From Colivivens sp963640465 (GTDB taxonomy: Bacteria; Bacteroidota; Bacteroidia; Bacteroidales; Bacteroidaceae), in contig CAVHYP010000065.1 of NCBI GenBank assembly GCA_963640465.1, positions 1 to 12,050 on the forward strand: a DNA stretch of 12,050 nucleotides. The letters are read 5' to 3'. Positions 1 to 5,495 of the stretch are shown here, in pieces. Both the position numbers and the translations under genes were made by a program. The notes under the pieces were generated by a model. That model saw only the letters and a list, made by a program, of their open reading frames with translations, made no database searches and was not told the DNA's origin. Every line of letters starts with the position of its first letter. Position 1 is the first letter of the stretch.

Positions 1-197
1 TTGTAGAACATTGCCTCCATAGGTGCCCACACATACGAACTGCGTATCGGGAACTTGGCTATCGAGATGCTTTTGGTCACGTTATAGTCGATGCTGGAAC
101 CGTTGAGCGAATAGGTGACCTTGCATGCCACGAGCAGAAACATCACGAAGGCTGTGCATGTGAGCAGAGCCGATTGTTGTCTATTTTTCCAATCCAT
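1..197 (-). CDS. lptE: LptE-like outer-membrane lipoprotein (partial, runs off left edge)
   Basis: Only the first 65 or so codons are in the window. The protein starts MDWKNRQQSALL and continues as a hydrophobic signal segment ending in the lipobox LVAC, which puts the lipidated cysteine at residue 25. The mature part begins KVTYSLNGSSIDYN, then TKSISIAKFPIRS. This resembles the N-terminus of Bacteroidetes LptE-family proteins, which support LptD during lipopolysaccharide insertion at the outer membrane. The ATG (197-195) lies inside the end of the upstream regulator gene: the two overlap by 17 bp in different frames, so translational coupling is likely. Assignment rests on the short N-terminal match plus the usual Bacteroidales order of sigma-54 activator then LptE. 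The rest of the gene, and therefore the full fold, cannot be seen. Confidence 0.72.
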   Translation of the reverse strand, partial: MDWKNRQQSALLTCTAFVMFLLVACKVTYSLNGSSIDYNVTKSISIAKFPIRSSYVWAPMEAMFY

Positions 198-1425
198 AAT
201 CTTTTATTCGCCTGTAAAGTGTACGTTCGCTTATGCCCAGTTCGCGCGCGGTCTTGCTGCGGTTGTAGTGGTTGCGATGCAAGGCTTCGCGAATCTGCAT
301 TTCCTCTATTTCTTTCATTGATCGTGGTGCAGCCTCAACATATTCCACTGCATCAGGTATCACTTCGGGTTCACGGACCTGAGGTGTTACCTGCTGCTCA
401 ATGCGCGGTGACACTGAGTAGTCGGCACGCGGAGACACTGAGAATTCTGTATTCTGGTAAATCGGTTGCGACTGTTGCTGTACGCTTTGGTTATTGATCA
501 TTTCCTTCAGTTCCTTCACATCTTTGCCAAGGCTTGCCAATGCATGGAGCAGCATGTCGCGCTCGCTCTCATACGAATGGAGCCCTCCCTGTTGGGATGA
601 ATTGGCAAGGACAAGTCCGTTGCCTGTGTCGGAATCATCAGTGATGCCGAACTGCACCAGAGCTTCGGCAGTGATTGTGCGGTCTTGGCTGATGATGCAC
701 ATCTGTTCTGCTATGTTCTTCAACTGACGGATGTTTCCAGGCCATTTGTAGCGCATGAGTAGTTGGCGTGCTCCGTCGGTCAAGGTGATTGGGTCGAGCA
801 TATATTTCTCGCTGAAGCTTGACACGAAACGGCGGAACAGAAGTTCGATGTCGCGTCCTCTTTCCCGAAGCGGTGGCATCTTGATTGGGATTGTGGCAAG
901 GCGGTAGTAGAGATCCTCACGGAATTTGCCTTCACTTATCGCCTTGCGTATGTTTACATTGGTGGCTGCGATGATGCGTACGTCGGTCTTGCGCACTTCG
1001 GACGAACCTACACGGATGAATTCGCCAGTCTCGAGCACACGAAGGAGTCGTGCCTGAGTGCTCATCGGCAATTCGCCCACCTCATCGAGGAACAGCGTTC
1101 CTTTGTCTGCCACTCCAAAATAACCGTCTCTCTCTCCTATCGCACCAGTAAACGCACCTTTCTCATGACCGAACAGTTCGCTGTCGATTGTACCCTCCGG
1201 TATTGAACCGCAGTTGATGGCAAAATACTTCTGGTGTTTACGGACCGACTTGTCGTGTATGATTCGTGGAATGACTTCCTTACCGACACCAGACTCTCCC
1301 TGTATCAGTACACTCAAGTCAGTCGGTGCCACTTGAATGGCAATATCCAAAGCACGGTTCAGCTCGGGCGAGTTGCCCACTATGCCATACCGTTGCTTTA
1401 TCTGTTGCAAGTTCGTTTCATTCAT
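181..1425 (-). CDS. Sigma-54-dependent Fis-family transcriptional activator without receiver domain
   Basis: A bacterial enhancer-binding protein of 414 residues that would use ATP hydrolysis to open promoters held by sigma-54 RNA polymerase. It has Walker A GESGVGKE (residues 43-50), the sigma-54 contact motif GAFTGA (90-95), Walker B GTLFLDE (109-115), an arginine-finger region EDLYYRLATIPI, WPGNIRQLKN near the end of the AAA+ domain, and a C-terminal Fis-type helix-turn-helix (ARELGISERTLYRRIKDYG). Between AAA+ and HTH lies a Gln/Ser/Pro-rich linker with the repeat SVSPR. There is no response-regulator or GAF domain before the AAA+ domain, so any signal must act through another partner or through protein level. 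I chose the ATG at 1425 rather than one at 1467 because family members start close to the IKQRYGIVGNSP segment and because a -7 promoter box sits at 1455-1462, which would place the longer start upstream of transcription. Probably co-transcribed with the lptE-like gene. Confidence 0.93.
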   Translation of the reverse strand: MNETNLQQIKQRYGIVGNSPELNRALDIAIQVAPTDLSVLIQGESGVGKEVIPRIIHDKSVRKHQKYFAINCGSIPEGTIDSELFGHEKGAFTGAIGERDGYFGVADKGTLFLDEVGELPMSTQARLLRVLETGEFIRVGSSEVRKTDVRIIAATNVNIRKAISEGKFREDLYYRLATIPIKMPPLRERGRDIELLFRRFVSSFSEKYMLDPITLTDGARQLLMRYKWPGNIRQLKNIAEQMCIISQDRTITAEALVQFGITDDSDTGNGLVLANSSQQGGLHSYESERDMLLHALASLGKDVKELKEMINNQSVQQQSQPIYQNTEFSVSPRADYSVSPRIEQQVTPQVREPEVIPDAVEYVEAAPRSMKEIEEMQIREALHRNHYNRSKTARELGISERTLYRRIKDYGLEK

Positions 1426-1454
1426 TATTCTGATTCCAGTATATTTATATCTGA

Positions 1455-1462
1455 CAAAGTTA
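1455..1462 (-). promoter_or_regulatory. Bacteroidetes -7 promoter box for the sigma-54 activator gene
   Basis: On the minus strand this reads TAACTTTG, a full match to the Bacteroidetes housekeeping consensus TAnnTTTG. It would start transcription about 20-25 nt before the ATG at 1425. I do not see a good TTTG/TTG -33 element about 20 bp further upstream, so the assignment is moderate. Confidence 0.55.
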
Positions 1463-1629
1463 CTCAATTAATCTGACTGCAGAGGATAGAATTGCGAATA
1501 AACGCATCTGTCGTGCTGCAATTACATTCTTTTAACCCGATTTGCCAAAGGTTGGCTAAACAAAAGTCCAGCTAAAGCCTCGTGAAGTCATTGTCCGTAG
1601 CAAGCCTTGAATCCGGTGACTGAGCATCT

Positions 1630-1756
1630 TAATATATAAGGATTGGATTTTCTCAACCCAACGACCGAACTTTCTCGCCCCTACGACAAAACTTCCTCGC
1701 CCCTACGACAGAACCCCCTCAACACTACGCACGCATTCCCTTATATATAAGGATTG
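1630..1756. repeat. Direct repeat flanking array A (gene-tail copy), including a 14-bp palindrome
   Basis: The sequence TTATATATAAGGATTG at 1741-1756 (15 of 16 bases) recurs at 1630-1645, a distance of 111 bp, which is close to five 22-bp steps. The right-hand copy encodes the last residues (NPYI-stop, minus strand) of the hydrolase gene and contains the perfect palindrome CCTTATATATAAGG at 1739-1752. The left copy is non-coding and lies on the far side of the 22-bp array. Confidence 0.7.
1641..1728. repeat. 22-bp tandem repeat array A, downstream of the MBL-fold hydrolase gene
   Basis: Four contiguous 22-bp units begin at 1641, 1663, 1685 and 1707. The core CTCGCCCCTACGACA is shared by the 1663 and 1685 units. 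By eye the 1663/1685 pair matches at 19 of 22 positions, 1685/1707 at 16 and 1641/1663 at 15. There are no spacers. A further weak unit at 1729-1750 would include the hydrolase stop codon. No hairpin followed by a U-tract is visible. The remainder of the 315-bp gap between the hydrolase stop and the activator start (about 1470-1628) shows nothing else that I recognise. Confidence 0.8.
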
Positions 1757-2382
1757 AACCTCTGTTCGTATTCGATGGTTGTCGACGGTCCATGACCCGG
1801 GAAAACATGGGTTGTTGGCGGAAGTGTAAGCAACCCGTTCCTGATTGAGCGAATCAGTTGGTTGCTGTTTCCTCCGGGCAAGTCTGTGCGTCCGATGGAA
1901 GACTGGAACAGTGTGTCGCCCACGAACACTGCATTTTCCTTTCTGCAGAAATAGCTCAATCCACCTGGTGTGTGCCCAGGTGTCTGAATGATGGCGAGTT
2001 CGTGTCCGCCAAATGTGAGGTAGCGCTTGCTGGAGATGTCGTTCATCTTCGGGGCTGGCAACAGTCCGGCGCTGCTCATTCCGAACGCTTCCACATAAAG
2101 GTCGCGCTGGTTGTATTGTTCGAAATCCGATATACTTCCCTCCACTTCCAGTCCGAAGTCGCGATAGACATAACCGCAACCCATGACATGGTCGAAATGA
2201 AGGTGGGTGCAGAGCATGTGGACAAGCTTCAGCTTTTTTTCATTGATGTAATTTTTTATCTCCTCCCATTCGCTCTCTTTGGTACAACTGCAATCAATGA
2301 TACAAGCTTCCCTTGTATCATCGCTGACCACATAGTTGTTGGTCATTATCGGGCTTACTTGAAAAGATTTAATTTCTATCAT
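1741..2382 (-). CDS. Metallo-beta-lactamase-fold hydrolase (glyoxalase II-like)
   Basis: A 213-residue cytosolic metallo-hydrolase. The metal-binding signature THLHFDH is at residues 59-65. It is followed by the third-ligand region QTPGHTPGG, the bridging aspartate in VFVGDTLFQSSIGRTDLPGG and the last histidine in VFPGHGPST. Spacing and size match the small glyoxalase II/YcbL-like branch, whose members hydrolyse thioesters such as lactoyl-thiols; the true substrate cannot be read from the sequence. It lies 26 bp downstream of rsmG and is the last gene of the operon. Its final codons (AAT CCT TAT ATA TAA) form part of a palindrome and of a direct repeat that continues into array A. No signal peptide is seen. 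Confidence 0.9.
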   Translation of the reverse strand: MIEIKSFQVSPIMTNNYVVSDDTREACIIDCSCTKESEWEEIKNYINEKKLKLVHMLCTHLHFDHVMGCGYVYRDFGLEVEGSISDFEQYNQRDLYVEAFGMSSAGLLPAPKMNDISSKRYLTFGGHELAIIQTPGHTPGGLSYFCRKENAVFVGDTLFQSSIGRTDLPGGNSNQLIRSIRNGLLTLPPTTHVFPGHGPSTTIEYEQRFNPYI

Positions 2383-2408
2383 TTGATTGACGCTCTATTT
2401 GTGGTTGT

Positions 2409-3041
2409 TCAATTCTTTACGCATACATGCACTGCTTTCTTCGTCTGGAAATATTCTTCTTCAAAGAACTGCGAGAGTTCCCACGTTGTACATATCTTGC
2501 TCATCGGGGCAATCTCTCCGTCGAGTTCGCCGCCTTTCAGTGCGATGATTCCATTGGGCAATGAGTTATGCTGGGTCTTGCCCACGTTTTTACGGATGCA
2601 CTTCATGAGGTTGCTCAGCGTCATCACTGCTCGCGTGACCACGAAATCGTACTTGTCTTTCATCTCCTCGCCTCTGGCATGGCTTGACCTCACGTTGGTC
2701 AGTCCGATGGCATCAGCCACGGCTTGAGCCACTTTCACTTTCTTGCCGATGGAGTCTACCAGATGGAACTCTACCTCGGGGAACATGATGGCAAGGGGAA
2801 TGCCGGGGAAACCGCCTCCGCAGCCAAGATCCATCACGCTGGTGTCCGGACGGAAATGTATGATTTTCGCTATTGCCAGTGAATGGAGGACATGGTGCTC
2901 GTAGAGGTTGTCGATGTCCTTGCGCGAAATCACATTGATCTTCGAGTTCCAGTCGGTGTAGAGTTCATCCAATTGCATGAACTGTTGCTTCTGCACTTCG
3001 GTGAGGTCGGGGAAATACTTGAATATGATGTCACACTTCAT
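2409..3041 (-). CDS. rsmG: 16S rRNA (guanine-N7) methyltransferase RsmG (GidB)
   Basis: A 210-residue SAM-dependent methyltransferase, close to the usual RsmG length. RsmG methylates N7 of G527 in the 530 loop of 16S rRNA, and in several bacteria its loss gives low-level streptomycin resistance. Seen here: the N-terminal recognition segment WNSKINVISRKDIDNLYEHH, the SAM-binding glycine loop DLGCGGGFPG (residues 71-80), the acidic motif-II position in VEFHLVDSIGKKVK, and DFVVTRAV further on. The gene starts 3 bp after the upstream membrane-protein gene ends, so the two are almost certainly co-transcribed. Confidence 0.95.
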   Translation of the reverse strand: MKCDIIFKYFPDLTEVQKQQFMQLDELYTDWNSKINVISRKDIDNLYEHHVLHSLAIAKIIHFRPDTSVMDLGCGGGFPGIPLAIMFPEVEFHLVDSIGKKVKVAQAVADAIGLTNVRSSHARGEEMKDKYDFVVTRAVMTLSNLMKCIRKNVGKTQHNSLPNGIIALKGGELDGEIAPMSKICTTWELSQFFEEEYFQTKKAVHVCVKN

Positions 3042-3044
3042 GGG

Positions 3045-3938
3045 CTACTGTCTTGAAAGTATTAATGAAGTTATCTTGCCCTCATGATTGATTTTTGCAT
3101 TGCACATGAAGGTCAAGTCGTCGGTATGTCCGTTTTGCTTGATGAACTCGTCGAGCAGGAATATCACGGTGTATTCCGGCTTGTGGTTTTTTACTTCCTT
3201 CGACACCACTGTATTCTGGATGCTGAACGACACCTTGCGGTTATTGTCGGAATGAATGCTCTGCATATATTCCACCACATCTGCTGGTGTTGCAGCTGTC
3301 TTTCCTATGTAGGTCGAAACAAGATCTGCCACTGTCGACTTCAGTTTCTCAGTGTCTTCCGTTGCCAGTGCCACGAAGTGTTCGTTGATTACTTCTGCGG
3401 CATTCACCGATTCGGTGTCGGTCACCTCACCGCTGTCGATTGCTTTCATCCGTTTCCTTGCTTCCTTCGAGAAGAGTCCGTCGGAGTAACTGCTCAGATA
3501 GTTTTCGTAGGAATCATAGGTATCTTCCACTCGTGCTTCCACAAAGGATAGTGAATCGAGCAAACGGTCTGCCTCGTGGCGGAAGAAACTGTTGCTGTGC
3601 TGACGGACGAAGTCTTCCACTGCTTCTATTGAGTCGGAGTAGCGCACGCCAATCCAGTCGGTACGTTCCTTCTCAATCCGTTCCTTCATGCTGCGCACTT
3701 CGTTGGCATGGCGTCCGTGAGGGAAGAACCACTGATAGTCGCTGATTGCCTTTTCCAGCGAATCGAGTTGCATCTCTCCTTCAAACGAGCGAATCTTCAG
3801 CCACAGACTGTTCTCGGCTTCATTCTTTTCCTCAGTGGTCGACTCATGCCAGCAAAGGTAGGTCACAACGCCTGCCACTGCCAGTATCAACACCACCAGT
3901 ATTATCCACAATACAACGTTTCGTTTCTCTTTTGCCAT
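3045..3938 (-). CDS. Unknown single-pass membrane protein with an extracytoplasmic domain
   Basis: I do not recognise this 297-residue protein's family. It begins MAKEKRNVVLWIILVVL; a positively charged start and one hydrophobic helix (about residues 8-27) suggest a signal anchor with the rest outside the cytoplasm. Residues about 30-170 are charged, helix-forming and contain repeated elements of the type SLEKAISDYQWFFPHG / SIEAVEDFVRQHSNSFF / SYENYLSSYSDGLFSKEA, which look like degenerate TPR-like helical repeats of about 45 residues. The last 120 residues (VINEHFVALATEDTEKLK onward, ending in TFMCNAKINHEGKITSLILS) have the alternation of an NTF2-like or cystatin-like alpha+beta fold. This is an impression, not a match. 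It is first in the operon with rsmG and the hydrolase. Confidence 0.8.
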   Translation of the reverse strand: MAKEKRNVVLWIILVVLILAVAGVVTYLCWHESTTEEKNEAENSLWLKIRSFEGEMQLDSLEKAISDYQWFFPHGRHANEVRSMKERIEKERTDWIGVRYSDSIEAVEDFVRQHSNSFFRHEADRLLDSLSFVEARVEDTYDSYENYLSSYSDGLFSKEARKRMKAIDSGEVTDTESVNAAEVINEHFVALATEDTEKLKSTVADLVSTYIGKTAATPADVVEYMQSIHSDNNRKVSFSIQNTVVSKEVKNHKPEYTVIFLLDEFIKQNGHTDDLTFMCNAKINHEGKITSLILSRQ

Positions 3939-3970
3939 TATCTCAAAATATATCTAATGTCGTTTCTTCT

Positions 3971-4166
3971 GTAAGCTCCAAAGCTCTTGTTCTGTATAAC
4001 TTAAGCTCAATCTTGCAAGCTCTAAAGCTTTTGTTCGGCAGAACTTGAAGCTTCGTTTTGTAGAGTTGAAGCTCTTGTTTAATATGCTTTGTAGCTCTTG
4101 TTCAGTATGTCTTGAAGCTATGCTTAGTAGAGTTTGAGGCTCTGCTTAGTAGGGCTTGAAATTCTT
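3971..4166. repeat. 22-bp tandem repeat array B, downstream of the chorismatase-like gene
   Basis: The array fills nearly all of the 207-bp gap between 3938 and 4146. Taking AGCT as the anchor, units begin at 3982, 4004, 4026, 4049, 4070, 4093, 4116, 4138 (here GGCT) and 4160 (diverged), giving steps of 22, 22, 23, 21, 23, 23, 22 and 22 bp. Extra AGCT copies at 3974 and 4018, each 8 bp before a unit, reveal a 44-bp higher-order repeat: 3971-4002 against 4015-4046 matches at about 26 of 32 positions. The minus-strand consensus core is CTACTAAACAAGAGCTTCAA. The last units lie inside the 3' end of the chorismatase-like gene, and its stop codon (TTA on the plus strand, 4146-4148) recurs at 4124-4126. 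Confidence 0.85.
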
Positions 4167-5240
4167 GTTGCCCTTATCTGTAATCGCCATACATTCCATC
4201 TCGATAAGCCATGCCGGTCGGCAAACTGGTGCGTAGGTGATGACGTAAGGCGTGTCGGGAAATTTCTCTTTGAACATCTTGTCTACTACCTTGTAGTCGG
4301 CTATGTCGCGGAGATAGACCACTATCTGAGTCACATCGTCGAATGTTGCTTCTCCTTCGGCAAGCAGAGCTTCCACGTTTTTCCACATTCTTTGCGTCTG
4401 CTTTCTTATGTCGCCCAGATGCACCACTTCGCCCTTGTTGTTGATTGAGGCTGTGCCCGAGATGTAGAGGTGCGACCTGTCGCCGAATGTCACTTTCACT
4501 CCCCTTTCGAATGTCACCCCATATTCGTAGGTCGGATTGAGGTGGGTTCGTGCGTAGAGGTAGGTCTGCTGTCCGGGCTGGATGTCTTTCATTGCGACTG
4601 CTCCGAGCTGTATTATAGCCTTCGGATTGGACGGCAGTCCCTGAATGCCTGTAGAGGCAAGGTAATGGGTGTGGTTGGAGAGTTGCTGACCTTCGAAGTT
4701 CTCGCGTCTTGCCACAACCAGTCCTTTGTATTGAGTATCTACGTCGCGTACGAAGAACCATGTGCGTATGCAGTTGTCTGCCAGTGTCATTCCTTCTTTC
4801 TGCAGCATTGCTTCATAGCGTTCGAGTAGGGTGCGTGTCTGATGATAGCTGTCGCCCTCGGGTTCCATCAAGTTCATTGTCCACAGTGTCGTGTAGTTGC
4901 TCTTGCCTTTCTGCAGATAGAGCCACAACGCAATCTTACTGCCGTTGAGTGGCGGCTGCTGGATGATGGATATGTTGTCGCCCTTGCAGTCCATCTGTGG
5001 GGCCTGGTTGATTGCATCGCTCACGAAGTAGCGCTTCATCACAACTGAGGCTCCATTGAGGAAATGTACGAAATTGTCCACCTCCGTGCAGATTCTTTTA
5101 TACTGTTCTACGAAAGGCTCGTCAACACGTTCTTCCACCTGGAAGATGGCATGTATCTCTGCCACTCCGCCGTCCGGTGCGAACGTGCAGACCTGGACTT
5201 TCACTCCCGTCTCCGATTTATGATACTCGTTCTTATACAT
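4146..5240 (-). CDS. RidA/YjgF-fold protein, chorismatase (FkbO/Hyg5/XanB2)-like
   Basis: A 364-residue protein with a divergent N-terminal half (about 1-180) and a C-terminal RidA/YjgF-like half. The C-terminal half shows LASTGIQGLPSNPKAIIQLGA, TFERGVKVTFGDRSHLYISG followed by TASINNKGEVVHLGD, NVEALLAEGEATFDDVTQIV and VCRPAWLIEMECMAI; the last resembles the RidA segment carrying the ligand-binding Arg and Glu. The length and the ISGTASI segment resemble chorismatases, which hydrolyse chorismate to hydroxybenzoates or dihydroxycyclohexadiene carboxylates, and the 'pteridine-dependent deoxygenase' annotations of the same group. No obvious biosynthetic partner gene is nearby, so the product is unknown. 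I chose ATG at 5240; a TTG at 5252 is in frame but falls within the -7 promoter box. It appears to be a single-gene transcription unit. Confidence 0.75.
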   Translation of the reverse strand: MYKNEYHKSETGVKVQVCTFAPDGGVAEIHAIFQVEERVDEPFVEQYKRICTEVDNFVHFLNGASVVMKRYFVSDAINQAPQMDCKGDNISIIQQPPLNGSKIALWLYLQKGKSNYTTLWTMNLMEPEGDSYHQTRTLLERYEAMLQKEGMTLADNCIRTWFFVRDVDTQYKGLVVARRENFEGQQLSNHTHYLASTGIQGLPSNPKAIIQLGAVAMKDIQPGQQTYLYARTHLNPTYEYGVTFERGVKVTFGDRSHLYISGTASINNKGEVVHLGDIRKQTQRMWKNVEALLAEGEATFDDVTQIVVYLRDIADYKVVDKMFKEKFPDTPYVITYAPVCRPAWLIEMECMAITDKGNKNFKPY

Positions 5241-5249
5241 TTCAGATGC

Positions 5250-5257
5250 CAAAGGTA
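5250..5257 (-). promoter_or_regulatory. Bacteroidetes -7 promoter box for the chorismatase-like gene
   Basis: The minus strand reads TACCTTTG, matching TAnnTTTG, only 9 bp before the ATG at 5240, so the predicted leader is only a few nucleotides long or absent. No convincing -33 TTG was found. The box lies in the 63-bp gap after the Cys-rich protein gene, supporting an independent transcription start here. Confidence 0.5.
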
Positions 5258-5303
5258 CAAAATTATTTTGAAACTTTATTTGTTTTTCTCGAAAAATTTG
5301 ATG

Positions 5304-5492
5304 TTATGGGCGATTTACGCACTTCTCATCCGTGTCTTTCGACATAATGGCACTCTTCAATCCGCAGTCGCACGCACAGCCGTCGCACTTCGTTCCGCAG
5401 CCTTTTCCCTTAGGATTGATGCGGCGGTAGAATTTCACTGCCACATGGGCGGCAGCTGCTGCGATCACTATGCCTACAACCAGCGTCTGCAT
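5304..5492 (-). CDS. FeoB-associated Cys-rich membrane protein
   Basis: A 62-residue protein starting 3 bp after the feoAB stop, so it is translated in the same operon. One N-terminal hydrophobic segment (residues about 2-19, TLVVGIVIAAAAAHVAV) is followed by a basic stretch (KFYRRINPKGKG) and a cysteine cluster CGTKCDGCACDC (Cys at 32, 36, 39, 41 and 43), with another Cys at 58. Size, layout and position fit the FeoB-associated Cys-rich family found next to FeoB in many Bacteroidetes and Firmicutes. It is presumed to assist ferrous iron transport or occupy the role of FeoC, but its biochemical function is not established. The cysteines could bind iron or another thiophilic metal. Confidence 0.88.
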   Translation of the reverse strand: MQTLVVGIVIAAAAAHVAVKFYRRINPKGKGCGTKCDGCACDCGLKSAIMSKDTDEKCVNRP

Positions 5493-5495
5493 ACG

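Noticed and set aside
1641..1728. Possible CRISPR array
   Set aside because: Repeats are directly adjacent with no spacers, units are only 22 bp and degenerate, and no cas gene is present.
1703..2179. Overlapping minus-strand frame of 158 codons across the hydrolase gene
   Set aside because: Arg/His/Thr-rich shadow of the hydrolase reading frame; the latter has all the catalytic motifs.
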